Assembly (NCBI GenBank): GCA_031963045.1
Contig: JASSUK010000043.1
Coordinates: 1 to 64,000 of the forward strand
DNA from: JASSUD01 sp031963045
Lineage (GTDB): Bacteria; Pseudomonadota; Gammaproteobacteria; Burkholderiales; Burkholderiaceae
Direction: 5' to 3'
Length of the DNA: 64,000 nt
Numbering within the stretch: the first letter of the stretch is position 1; each line of letters opens with the position of its first letter. Both the position numbers and the translations under genes were made by a program. This document shows positions 23,601-33,600 of the stretch, in pieces. The notes beneath the pieces are model-generated. The model was not told the DNA's origin and did not search any database. It saw only the letters and a list, made by a program, of their open reading frames with translations.

Positions 23601-26488
23601 TACACGCGGCACCTAGCTTGGCCGAGCTTGAAGGATTCATTGCAACGCATAAGTACAACCCGCGCTACGGAATTGTCTGGTGGATGGTCGCTGGATTGCT
23701 TAAAGACAAAGCGCTTGAGGCTTTTTTTAATCTCTTACAGATTATGCCGCGCGACATTATTGGCATGCGCCATCAACAAGTAATTGTCGGATGTTTAAAT
23801 GAAGCACGCGCTGAGTTGCATGTGGACACGGTTAATCAGCTAGAAGCAGAGCTGATGAAGTGGATGCATTTTGAATTGGCAAATAATTCAGAAAGTTACA
23901 GCCGCTTAGGCAGTCAGAGCGGTTTTCCAGAACATCTATTACTCAAAAGCTTAATGCAATCTGCAGTAAAAAAAGAAAAAATAATCGCTACGCTTGGGAG
24001 GCATCCAGCGTTATCTGCTAGAGCCTTTATCAGATTAGTCATAGCTTTAAAAGATGAAAATTGGTCTGTTAAGCGTGCAGCAGAAGAAGCATTAGGGGAT
24101 GGAAGGAGAATGCTGTCAGATGCCAATGTCTCAGTCCTGATTAAAGCTATAGAAAATGAAGATAGAATAATTAAGCGTGCTGCATGTGGCGCTCTAAGCA
24201 AACAAAAAAAACTTTCAGATGCAGGTATTTCCTCACTGATCAAAGCCTTAAAAGATGAAGAAAAAACGGTTAGGTCTCTAGCAAGCCGTGCCTTAATAAC
24301 ACAAAAAACATTCTCAGATACTGCTATTTCCGCCTTGATCGCTGCTTTAGAGGATAACGATGAGAATGTCAGGCAAGTGGCAGTCCTGGCTTTGTCATTC
24401 AGGGGACTTCCCGCTGATGGTACCTCAACCGTAATTGAGCACTTAGAAAATGCAAATGAGGAGGTCGGCGGGACGGCTGCATTTATATTGGAAGGGCGGC
24501 AACAAATGCTTCCAGATGCTAACGTATCTGTCCTGATTGCTGCTATAAAGGGAAATGCGAGAGTCCGGGCTGAAGCAATTCAGGTCCTAATTAAACAAAG
24601 AAAACTTTCAAACGCTACTATCTCGGCCCTATACTTGGCTTTAAATGACGAAAGTCGATTTCTGAAATATGCGGCAGCCGCAATATTAGGCAGTCACAAC
24701 TTGCTTGCAGAGTCAGCTACGCTGGCCTTAATTAAGTCTTTACAAAATGAAGAAGAACGTACTTTGGCGGCTTTGGCATTGAGCTTTCAGCGAGTTCTTT
24801 CAGAGGCTGCCATTTCGACATTACTCAAGTTTTTAGAGAACCAAGATCCGAGGATTAAGCTTGCCGCAGCTTCGGCACTCAGTGCTCAGAAAATGCTTTC
24901 AGATGGAGCTATCTCGGCCTTGCTTGTAGTCTTAAAAGATGAAGATGATAAGGTTAGAGATACCGCCGCTCATATATTAAGCGAGCAAGAAACACTTCCG
25001 GAGGTTGTTATCTTAGCTTTGCTCGTGATTTTAAAGGATGAAGACGAGCATTATCAGATCAGAAGCACAGCTGCTTGGATATTAAGCAAACGAGATACAC
25101 TGACTCAGACTGCTATCTCAGCACTGACTGAAGTTTTAGAGCATAAAGACCATCAGCTTAGGAAGATGGTAGCTAATATATTATTTGCGCAAAAAATATT
25201 TCCGGATACAGCCATTACGCTTCTGTGCTCCCGTTTAAAAGATAATAATCCACAGCTTGATTCGCAACTTAAAGTAGATGCAATCAAAGCCTTAAGCTCA
25301 CAGCGTGTGCTGCCACCTTTCGCTATTTCAACTTTGATCGAAGCTTTAGAAAATGGTGATAAAACGGTTAAGTATGAAGTGGCGCAGGCACTAGGTAAGC
25401 AAGAGGTTCTTCCAGATATTGCTATTTCGGCTTTGATTATGGCTTTAAAAGATGAAAGCGAAGACAAATCTGTTAGATATGAAGCAGCACGTGCGTTAAG
25501 CGTGCAAAGAATACTTTCGGATGATGTTGCCTTGGCCTTGGCTATGGTCTTAGTGGATAAAGATAAGGATATTAGGTCTGTAGCAAGTCGTACATTAGCC
25601 GTACAAGAAACGCTTTCGGAGGCTACCATCCTAGCCTTGACAAAGGCTTTGGATAATAAAAATTACGAAATCAGTGAAAGCGCAGCTAGCGTATTGAAAG
25701 AGGAAAAAAGGCTTTCATATGCTGCCATTTCAGCTTTGATTAAAAATTTGGAGGATAAGGACGGTCAAGATAGGAAAGTCAGGGAAGCAGCGGCCAGGGT
25801 CTTGGGCACGCAAAAAACTCTTCCGGGCAATGCTATTTCCGGCTTGATCACGGCTTTAAAAGATAATAGCGAGAGCGTCAGGAAATACGCGGCTAGCGCA
25901 TTAGCTTCTCAGGAAGCGCTTTCAGATACGGTTATTGCTGGCTTAATTGCTATTTTAGAAGGTGGCGATGAAAGAGGCAGAATCGCGGCTGCCAACGCAT
26001 TAAAATCAACTCGGATGCTACCTGAACGCGCTACTCTAGCCTTGACCAAGGCTTTAAAAAATGAAAACCGTGATCTTGTTAAAGCGGCTGCTAGGGCATT
26101 AAGCCCTCAGAAAACGCTTTCAATGTTTACTGTTTTCGCTTTGATTCGGGCACAAGAAAAAATTTGGTCTATCTCTGATCGTACTGAAGCACTAAACTCG
26201 CGTATTAATCAGATCTTTGTCTTGCTTCCAAGGCTAACATCACGACAAATAAAGCAAGTCTATGAAGAAATCCTGCTTCCGCGCAGTTGTGAACAGATCA
26301 TCTCGCTTTGTATTCAAAACAATCAACTGCATTTTTATACGGCGACAGGTGCTGGGAAATCGATCGAACTTACTTCCCAAAAAATGACAAAAATAGTTGG
26401 TGCTTTTAAAAAGGTTCGAGCGGGGACCGGCATATTGCGGTTGCCTGAGGAAGAGTTTTCTTTAATGAGAGATTGTAGTGTGATGTGA
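20621..26488 (+). CDS. TIR/SEFIR-like-NACHT-HEAT giant STAND protein
   Basis: 1955 residues from a GTG just after GGAGGTAAA. TPR-like helices occupy about 20-120. Residues about 218-400 look like a TIR or SEFIR fold: KPSLFIVYAHN (strand A), LYSD, DKIVVCCSELL, then FHHVLTEIAFLQIR with a candidate catalytic Glu (about 365), then HGVIPVEL. A KQT/EQT repeat linker comes next (about 552-593). The NACHT core has Walker A GRAGIGKTT (about 643-651), Walker B LFILDGLDEV (about 719) and ITSRPAG. About 20 HEAT repeats follow (about 1120-1845, LSDAAISALIKAL-type), then a C-terminal module (LHFYTATGAGKSIEL). TIR-STAND proteins often degrade NAD in antiphage defence; that role is inference. It lies between trbI and traC, in opposite orientation to the tra operon. 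Confidence 0.85.
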   Translation: MLFSVSGQSSIRTNEPSSLTAVSDSFQQAREHKKNNNLEAAGKAYDNAIRMAEFELQTDTFNEIKEDDLINLYVEYAQFLQSCESSCPETMQCLYDKAIHKAEIRQQRVRENGQQKAVLLKIYQDYVQLLEKWGLAEEAQARQLKKKIQALSVDKSFHHTSTAPALPTSSTVSLVQPTFASSFPLQPQPGRSINQEKSKLVDQLFEQMLLLLEELEIPDKPSLFIVYAHNSDQPAAGQAKAEIVKYLIKQLVKTRANLYSDQTPMGPIYSGLLDKLKRDNQLEDILTSQLCLLPTQLRDDVRPVDKIVVCCSELLKQYLDWSYYPAFCHQLEQAYNIDRQQGGDATLRTVVHQFAQKEDFHHVLTEIAFLQIRAGTPGGQHGVIPVELTAASCKSCLADFIDLTRVRISDFPRFERRISAGEDVYPNQGQHMVLLKLIERLFWRSDEAMTSLSEFWQQYENFIGWLKDQPLPLDANHSVDHITGLSYSLRTMLRQRSLLPRQFSLSDLRQVLYQHYKHSNLLIQRVSGEKASLDNCYINLAIVESLKQRKEEQTKQTKQTKQTKQTEQTEQTEQTEQTEQTEQTEQTEQTEQTTVVTRLPSSESQQLQAVNYAKLITLDSLFNIQQLRDGSNGLPKRILIQGRAGIGKTTLCKKLVYDYQHQASWKDRFACVLWVPLRELKILQGVPNLKELLSQRYLASQVGAKALVKVFYAHLDKTLFILDGLDEVIDELDEGRPLKGLLEELLKQKHVLITSRPAGIDHHCLGQLDLELETVGFTSDNVQAYIEKFAPSSSQAAIEQFINQTPLIQGLVNIPIQLDALCYSWDESLVKNQKTVTMTKLYEAMVSKLWRKDILRLEKEIQGKRLKASALDNCSVKDLEELMNAEIDYFSYLALKGLAAGKIEFSMEELSVRRRELNDGILENKFPPILTHSLIKTSFLHTTDIEQPEAKRRYHFLHLTFQEFFAAKFLVKHLQAYTTELGKNIVIPLVQNDLHAAPSLAELEGFIATHKYNPRYGIVWWMVAGLLKDKALEAFFNLLQIMPRDIIGMRHQQVIVGCLNEARAELHVDTVNQLEAELMKWMHFELANNSESYSRLGSQSGFPEHLLLKSLMQSAVKKEKIIATLGRHPALSARAFIRLVIALKDENWSVKRAAEEALGDGRRMLSDANVSVLIKAIENEDRIIKRAACGALSKQKKLSDAGISSLIKALKDEEKTVRSLASRALITQKTFSDTAISALIAALEDNDENVRQVAVLALSFRGLPADGTSTVIEHLENANEEVGGTAAFILEGRQQMLPDANVSVLIAAIKGNARVRAEAIQVLIKQRKLSNATISALYLALNDESRFLKYAAAAILGSHNLLAESATLALIKSLQNEEERTLAALALSFQRVLSEAAISTLLKFLENQDPRIKLAAASALSAQKMLSDGAISALLVVLKDEDDKVRDTAAHILSEQETLPEVVILALLVILKDEDEHYQIRSTAAWILSKRDTLTQTAISALTEVLEHKDHQLRKMVANILFAQKIFPDTAITLLCSRLKDNNPQLDSQLKVDAIKALSSQRVLPPFAISTLIEALENGDKTVKYEVAQALGKQEVLPDIAISALIMALKDESEDKSVRYEAARALSVQRILSDDVALALAMVLVDKDKDIRSVASRTLAVQETLSEATILALTKALDNKNYEISESAASVLKEEKRLSYAAISALIKNLEDKDGQDRKVREAAARVLGTQKTLPGNAISGLITALKDNSESVRKYAASALASQEALSDTVIAGLIAILEGGDERGRIAAANALKSTRMLPERATLALTKALKNENRDLVKAAARALSPQKTLSMFTVFALIRAQEKIWSISDRTEALNSRINQIFVLLPRLTSRQIKQVYEEILLPRSCEQIISLCIQNNQLHFYTATGAGKSIELTSQKMTKIVGAFKKVRAGTGILRLPEEEFSLMRDCSVM
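22274..22399 (+). repeat. 9-bp tandem repeat encoding (K/E)QT
   Basis: Fourteen units: one EQT, four KQT (GCAAACGAA type) and nine EQT (GCAAACAGA type). Because the unit is 9 bp, changes in copy number keep the frame and change only the length of the linker between the TIR-like and NACHT domains. The homologues at 30630 and 46289 have short charged linkers here without the repeat. Confidence 0.95.
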
Positions 26489-27051
26489 ATAGAGAGCGAG
26501 AGGGTAAGCTTTCCCAGACTCACAGATGCTTGACTTTAGATATTTACGAGGCCAATAAATATATTGATCCTAGAGCTTACAGGGAAGATTCTCGAAAAGC
26601 AGATATAGCAAAGATTTAGCCAATTCTTATTACGTGTGTCGAACCCGGAGCAGCCTGGGGTACCGTAAGGGTCCTACGTAAATGAGTAACATCTTGGATT
26701 TAGCTACATCTGGAATATCACACATCAATGGGCTCCAAAATGGCACGTTTGGCTTCTATGTGATCACTATCCCTAAAACGAATCCATCCAAGAAAGTTTT
26801 TGCAGAACAAGAAGCCCTCTCTTTATTCATCTGCATTCTCAGTTTCTCATAATTCTAAGGAGACTCTGCATAACCTAAGTTTCTCCAGCTCTAGTAACCG
26901 TATAATTGGGGCTGAGCAATGGTAGTGGAGGGTTATGCAGAGTCTCCATAAGGTTATGCAGAGATTCCTTAATATTGATTACCTATTCACCTTATTCTGC
27001 ATTTTATTTTTTATACGTATATAACTTTTATTCTACATAGAACCGTAAATG
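26489..27051. other. Gap with a short open frame and a MITE-like repeat
   Basis: Between the NACHT-HEAT gene and the traC 3' end. A 56-codon frame at 26682-26852 (MSNILDLATSGISHINGLQN...) has no recognised homologue and no good ribosome site. A MITE-like inverted repeat is listed separately. Nothing else is seen. Confidence 0.4.
26859..26971. mobile_element. MITE-like element with 17-bp terminal inverted repeats
   Basis: GGAGACTCTGCATAACC (26859-26875) is matched exactly by its complement at 26931-26947, giving an 89-bp unit. A second, slightly diverged right end lies at 26950-26969. The ends resemble IS termini that start with GGAGACTCTGCATAA. No transposase fits inside, so it would move only in trans. 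It lies just beyond the broken 3' end of traC. Confidence 0.6.
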
Positions 27052-27531
27052 TTAACTAATACAAATTCCTTTTTTACGATTTTCCAGCACAGCATTAATA
27101 GCTTCAGGAACCGATAATCCACGCTTCTTACGCTGCTCAATCGCACAGACATCATCAGGATGCGTAGAGTAGAGGAGCTTTTCAAAATCACTCACAATTA
27201 ACCTGCCCACGCCAATCCCTGCTTTTGACTTGATAAAAATTTCTGAATAGACGCCACCAATCGTATGTACGGTTTTTAGCAGATGAAATCCACCTTCCGA
27301 TACTGTGAGTCGACCACTGCGTTTAACGGACTCTATCGCTTCTTCTGTTTGCCCTAATAAATACATATTCGCTGAGTTTTCTGCGATAGCACGGCCAACG
27401 GGGCTTTCGTATAAATCATTAATCGATTGGGTTACGATAATGAAGGAGCCATCGCACTTTCGGAATTTGCGATAAGCGTGTTCTATAAATATCGCAATTT
27501 TGTTTTTCTTTCCTTCTTTAGATTTAGACAT
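27052..27531 (-). pseudogene. traC: TraC ATPase, C-terminal part
   Basis: 159 codons that begin within the last codons of the preceding frame. IAIFIEHAYRKFRKCDGSFI followed by IVTQSINDLY and a conserved tail is the C-terminal RecA-lobe region of TraC/VirB4 ATPases (the T-Q motif after Walker B). It continues the ATPase of 27524-29533 in another frame, so the gene is split by a +1 shift at about 27531. The upstream ATG could be used by re-initiation, but neither half alone would be a normal TraC. The combined length, about 825 residues, is the family norm. Confidence 0.85.
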
Positions 27532-29533
27532 CTAGTAAATCCCATCCTTCGTCAGCAATCACGATTTTTTTACGGTCACGTTCACCTAAATACACTTCTC
27601 GTTGAATGCGGTAAATCAATTGCATTAAGATCACTTGGCGCAGATGGCTACGACCTTGTAGATCACCAAGTTCTAGGACGGTAAAAGAGTTTTGAAAACA
27701 GATTGTGCTATGTCCAGAGACGTATTTGCCATAGCTACCGTGGCTGGTAAAAGGATAAAGTTGTGTCCCTACATCCTGGATGCGCTGGTCGCCGCCATTT
27801 AGGCAGCGCTCGGCAATATCATCCACGGTCATGTCCTTTCCTTTTTCACGCCATAGCTCGCTCATTAATTGCTTGAGCTTCGCGGTTTGCCATTCATCTA
27901 GTGCGTCTTCTTCTGAGGCCATCATACTGACTAGGCTCACCACGGCATCTTCTTCATCCTCATAGTCTTCAATCAGTTCAAAGGGATTAAGACAAATAGT
28001 GCTTCCTTCCCCAAAATGAATGAAATCTCCGCCAAGTAATAGACATAGGTTGTAATAGGACCGCCCAACATCTATAACCCAAACTTGCGCCCATTCTGAG
28101 AGATAAGACAAAATCAGTTTATTAGTTAAAAAGGATTTGCCTGACCCTGATTCTGCGGCAATGACTGCGTTTTTATTTGTATCGCTATCATGCAAAGACA
28201 GGCTCATTAACTGACCGTTGCGAGACATCAGCGCTACATGAAAGGTTCCAGTTCCTTTCCATTCGCCAAAAATAGGCACAATGACCGATGCTTGTTCTGT
28301 TGTCATCGTTTTGTAACGAAATAGATCCTGTATCGCGAGGCGGTCTGTGCAAAATGGTAGGCAATTTAAGAACATCGGAAAACCAATAAATTGGTCTTCC
28401 ATCAGTTCAAAGCGGTTTTCCCGCCAAAGTGCGCGAGCGGCGATGGCGGCTGATTCCGCACGTTCTTCAGTGGGCGCAAAGATAACGACGGAATAACTGA
28501 GCTTGACGGGCCTGGCCCCTTCTTTCATCGAGTCGTAGATGGTGTCGAAACTCTCCTTTTTATCTGCCAATACAGGGACAAACTTAAGGAGCGGCCCATA
28601 CGCTTGATTGACGGTAAATTGCCGCTTGCGCTCTAATGCACTCTTGGTTTTCTCCGCATCAGGGAAAAATACATTGGCGACGACTAGGTAGTTTTCCTTG
28701 AGGTTGGCATTACTGCCACTTAGATCCCCGATATAAGTTACGGCATCTCCAAAATAGAAGAGATCGGTCATTTTTTTAGCCGATAGCACCTTGACGTGGT
28801 AATCGCCTAGCCGAACCCCATTCTTTTGTACTTCAATATCGGTGTCGTAATCAAAAACTTGCTCCCCAATCGGTCTATCTGTTTGCCACTCGGCTGCTTC
28901 ATGCCGCCAAGCGGCATCCGGTCCCCAATTGAGCAGGGTATTCATGATCCGAATATAGTGTTTGGCGGTGATGGCGCGAGGACGTAAGCCAATCGTGCGC
29001 AATGATGATTCAACCTTGGTTTTCAACTGCCCTAGCTGGATGAGTTCCTCTTGATTGGGCCTATTTCCTTTGATTGGTACTTTACAGGTAATAAAAAGCT
29101 TCAGATCATGTACTAAGCCATTATCAAAAGTACCTTTAGGGGTATGTGCGAATAGGCGCTCTTTTGTGTGCGTTTGTAAAAAAGCTGCACGTTCTTGAAT
29201 AACGGAATTCAGAAAAGGATCCCGAAATCTATCTCGTAACCCTATCATTTGATACATCTGCTGATTGATATCAGTAGAGCGAAACAAGGAAAATTGCAGT
29301 AGCGTGTTGGCTGGGTAGGGTTGATTGAGAAAGCTGTTGACGCGCTCTTGTATCTTCTCATCCGCTCCAACTAGATGGCCACAGATAAAACCAAAACCTA
29401 GGCTTTGGTCATCGATCAAAAAACAATGTGCCTCCTCACAATAGGCCAGTACGGGAATCACACTGGCAGCACGCAAATAATCGGGGATAAGCGCGGCGTC
29501 TGTTTTCTTCTTAATGGTGATGAAATCGGTCAT
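27524..29533 (-). pseudogene. traC: TraC ATPase, N-terminal and Walker part
   Basis: 669 codons, with an ATG that overlaps the dsbC stop as ATGA. It carries the TraC N-terminal domain, then Walker A ESGSGKSFLTNKL (about residue 458-470), VWVIDVGRSYYNLCLLLGGD, and Walker B KIVIADEGWDLLD at its very end, where a stop follows. TraC is the inner-membrane-associated ATPase that powers pilus assembly in F-type systems. Loss of the C-terminal lobe in this frame makes the ATPase non-functional unless a frameshift is read through. Confidence 0.9.
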
Positions 29534-30138
29534 TCACGTGCTTCCAACCATCCTTTAAGATTAGCTGGGCGGCCATAGCTAATCCGGCCATCTGGCGCAA
29601 TCACATAAGGGACGCCTTCAATATTCATGAGTTGAGCGGTAAGCAAAGTCCGATCATATTTCTCAGTGGGGCAGGGCGCTTGAGTGGGCAGCTTGTCTAG
29701 GGTGTTATTGAGCAGTGCAGTCAAGGCCTGTTTTTTATTCTTTGCGCAAGACATGGCTTTGGCAAGTTGGTTAGATTCTTCGCCTAGGACAGGAATGGCC
29801 ACGAATTTAAATGTGTATTGATTAGCCAATGTTTTTGCATCACTCATTAATGCATGACAATACTGGCAACGCTGATCGACAAAAGCGATCACTTGTTTTG
29901 GCCCAGATCCCAACGAAACCATATTTAACGATTCGATATCCAAGCCCATTCGCTTAAAGTCAATGTGCTCAGCACTCTCTCGTATTTCAGCCAATGTATT
30001 AAGCGGTGTTTTGTACCAGGAATCGTATATTTGTCCGGTGAAAACAAAGCGGCCTGTCCGATAAGAACACAGTCTGCCCCTTGCTTTGCACCGCACGCAT
30101 GCCTTTGATTGGCAGCGTGACGATGCCTTCAATCTCAT
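29530..30138 (-). pseudogene. dsbC: DsbC-like disulfide isomerase, catalytic part
   Basis: The true reading from TGRFVFTGQIYDSW onward carries the thioredoxin-fold active site DQRCQYCHALMSDAK (C-x-x-C) and a cis-Pro loop (IEGVPYVIAPDGRISYGRP). The first 30 or so codons of this frame (MRLKASSRCQSKACVR...) are an out-of-frame artefact: the correct N-terminus is in the frame of 29999-30244. In SXT-type operons a dsbC gene precedes traC, as here. It helps fold Cys-rich Tra proteins such as TraU and TraN. Confidence 0.85.
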
Positions 30139-30244
30139 TAGCCTGAAGATCGATCTTTGCCGCCGGAGTATCCAGCGCGTGTGCGGTAAGAGGAAAAATA
30201 AAGAAAGTGGTGATAGCTAACGCTGCCATCCATGGTTTTTGCAT
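29999..30244 (-). pseudogene. dsbC: DsbC-like disulfide isomerase, N-terminal part
   Basis: The start at 30244 has GGGGAG 4-5 bases upstream. It encodes a signal peptide (MQKPWMAALAITTFFIFPLT-AHA) and the beginning of the DsbC dimerisation domain (IEGIVTLPIKGMRAVQSKG, QTVFLSD). The sense reading then moves to the other frame near 30058 (FLSD joined to TGRFVF). One frameshift therefore splits a gene of normal length. Confidence 0.8.
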
Positions 30245-30629
30245 AACGCTCCCCAAATAGTTTTAGTTTTATGCAGGGAGAGTAATGGCGAAGGGAATTG
30301 CATGGAGGCTAAGCAATTGCCTGATTTGGTAATAAATGAATGGTTAATTGGTTCTATAAATCTATGTATTACCTGATTACTTCAAATTGCTTTTGCACTT
30401 ACCTTTCTTACTAAAGCAGATTTCCTGCTTGGCGGTCTAAGCTAGATAGAAATCACCATCTTGCCTTTATTTTCTCTCTACCTATTTAACAGCGCCTCCG
30501 TGCGTGATCGCTATAACGTGTTTGCCTAGCAAACATTGTGGCGGACTACCGGAGGCGTTTTTGTGGCCTTTGAGGCGCATGCGATTCGTGCGCGATCGTT
30601 AAGATATAAAGTAAATTAGGAAAAAAAGC
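30245..30629. other. Gap upstream of the second TIR-like-NACHT-HEAT gene
   Basis: Contains the structured element listed at 30493-30562 and an A-rich stretch with AGGA before the ATG at 30630. No gene is seen. In SXT-like operons traL-E-K-B-V-A would occupy this side of dsbC; none is present. Confidence 0.5.
30493..30562 (+). terminator. Cloverleaf-like hairpin ending in a T-run
   Basis: CGCCTCCG (30493-30500) pairs with CGGAGGCG (30550-30557), followed by TTTTT. The 49-base interior contains a second perfect hairpin, GTTTGC/GCAAAC (30520-30534). The form is that of an intrinsic terminator with a branched stem, or a small structured RNA that ends at its own terminator. It lies about 70 bases before the NACHT gene at 30630 and could attenuate it. 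Confidence 0.55.
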
Positions 30630-33600
30630 ATGCTCTCAAGAATCAATAGCCAGTCTTCGATTGCACACCAGGCGCAGCAGACCAACGCGCAAGGATCTGT
30701 GCAGACCGCCGAGCAGATAGATGAGAATGGCCTAGAGCATAAAAAAGCCGCTGATTACGTACATCAAGTGGATCAGAACCTTCTCGAGCACGCACAGAAG
30801 GCACAAGACTGGAGCCATGAGCGGAGGCATTCAGCATCAATTTCCCCAGCTGTTATGCTTTCTGTGCGTGGTGCGCCGGTGTTGGCTCAGACAGATACGT
30901 CTACTTCGATGCCTGTGCAGAAAAAAAACGCGCAGTTAGATTATCTGTTTGAAAAGGCGTTTTCGACGCTGAAATCGTTAAAGGTACCCAATAAACCCAG
31001 CCTTTTTTTGGTGTATGCCCACGACAATCCAAATCCAGTATATGGAGAGGCCAAGGCCTCTACGTCTAAATATTTAATCGAAAATTTATCTACAATTCAA
31101 GTTGTCTTATATTCCGATCAAGCGCCGATGGCGCAACCATATTCAAGCTCTTCGGAAGCGCTTAAAGAGGACGCCCGGTTAGGAGATATCTTAACCAGTC
31201 AGCTCTGTTTGTTGCCCACTCAGGTAAAAAAAGGAGTGGAACCGGTCGATAAGGTCGTAGTCTGTTGTTCCGCAGTATTAGGAAGCTACCTGGAAAAGTG
31301 GCTGCACTATGAAAAGTTTTATCAGGAACTTAAAAAAGCCTATTCCGCCGATCAAAAAGCCTATTCTAAAGACAGTGGACGAGCGAGCGCTTCGGAAATA
31401 CGTAAGGTGGTCAAGACATTTTCACAAGAGCAACTCTATAAGAACGGTTTTCATCATGTGTTGACGGAAATGGCTTTTTTGGAAATTCGGGCAGAGGAAC
31501 GGGGAGAGGATAAGCACGGCATTATTCCGGTTTCCTTAACCCCAAATAGCTATGATCAATGTCTGAAGCGTTTTGTTGGAACCACCACAGTGCGCATGGA
31601 GGATATGCTCCGATTTGATGGGGCAGGCAAAGCAGAAGAGGAATGGTATCCCCATCAAAAAAATCAGCATGGTGTCCTTTTTAAGCTCATCGAGCGGCTT
31701 TTAGTAGGCAGCAATGAGGCCCAAACGTTTCTGAGCAAGTTTTGGAAGGGGCATAGCAAGCTTATTTCCCAGTTAAAGAGTGCGTCCTCCACGCCCGACG
31801 AACTGGGGTTTGTCAAGCTCCTAGACGGCATCTTCAAAGACATAGACACAGAGCTGCATATTCAACTTGCCTCAACCGTACAGCAGGCACAAGAATCGCT
31901 TCCTCCTAAGCTCTCCCTAATAGATACGCGCAAAGCGCTGTATCAGCATTATCAATTATTCAATCTATCGATTCAGCGGGTATCAGGTCTGACCGCATCG
32001 CTTAACGACTGTTATATCAATCTCGCCATGGTGGAGAGTCAGGATCAACGTGAAAAAGATCAAGAAGCCCTCAAAAAGCAAGCGGCCACTTTTGAGCGGC
32101 TGCCGAGTGAAGACTACTTGAGCGCAACGAATCAAAATAAACGGATTGCACTGAAAGCACTCTTTGAGCCACAAAAGTTACGCGATGGCTCCACGGGTAT
32201 GCCAAAACGGATTTTAATTCAAGGAAGAGCAGGGGTAGGCAAGACCACCTTATGTAAAAAGCTGGTCTATGACTATCAGCATAATGCGGCTTGGCAGGGC
32301 CTCTTTGAGAACGTGTTATGGATACCTTTACGGCAATTGAAGACGCGGCAGATCTACAGCCTCGAAAAATTGCTCCGCAAATACTATTTTGTCAGTGCAG
32401 GAAGCAAGCAAGCGCAGGCGCTCGCGCAAATGGTGCTGGATCATCAGGACAAAACCCTCTTTATCTTAGATGGCTTAGATGAAGTCGTTGGGGAGCTGCA
32501 TGAAGAGCACCTTTTAAGCCCATTGCTCAAAGAGCTGCTCAATCAAAAGCAGGTGGTCATCACTTCCCGGCCTGCGGGAGTCGATACCAAGCTATGTGGT
32601 CGGCTGGATTTGGAGTTAGAAACTGTTGGGTTTAGCCCGGACGATGTGCAGGCCTATATTAAAAAGTTTGTGCCTCCATCGAATCAAGCGGCCATTCGGC
32701 AATTTATAAATCGAACCCCCTTGATTCAAGGTCTGGTGAATATCCCGATTCAACTAGATGCATTGTGCTTTAGCTGGAATGACAATTTCGCCAAAAAGCA
32801 AGAAGCTATAACCATGGCAATGCTGTACGAGGCGATTGTGAATACGCTATGGCGTAAAGATGCTGAACGTTTCAGTAAAGAGCAAGGTGGAAAAGTTTTG
32901 CAGCCTACTGAATTAATGGATCTCACCAGCAAAAAAATGGCAAAGCTTATGGCTGATGAAACGGCGTATTTAAGCTATTTAAGCTTTAAAGGGCTTGAGG
33001 ATCATGTTATTGAGTTTGATCTTGCCTATTTAAGAAAGATCACTGACTCGCTGGAAGAAGTGGGAGGTAAGGAGCTGCCTTATTCGTTACAGAGTGGTAT
33101 CAAACACACTTCCTTTTTACATACAGCCGATGCGGATCTGGATGATGCGCAGCGTACTTATCATTTTTTGCATCTGACTTTTCAGGAGTTCTTTGCAGCG
33201 AAGTATGTGGCTCAACATGTGCAAGCGTATTCAACAGGGGCATCAGCTGCTGGTTTAACGCTGAATAAAGCGCAACTCCATCGCTTTATTGCGGAGCATA
33301 AATATAACCCCCGGTATGAAATTGTATGGTGGATGGTGGCGGGGTTGCTCAAAAAGGAAGCCCTGGAGCAATTTTTTGCGCTATTAGCGCAGGCACCCCG
33401 TGATTTGATCGGCATCCGCCATCAGCAGGTGCTGATGGGGTGCTTGAATGAGGCGCGTACCCAGCTGGATAAAACAACGATCCATAATCTAGAAGCAGAG
33501 CTGGTGCAGTGGTTTCATTTGGAGAGGAAATGGAACAAATCTGAACTGAGTACACTGGGTTGCCAGAGGGCTTTTCCGGAGCATTTATTGCTCACATTGT

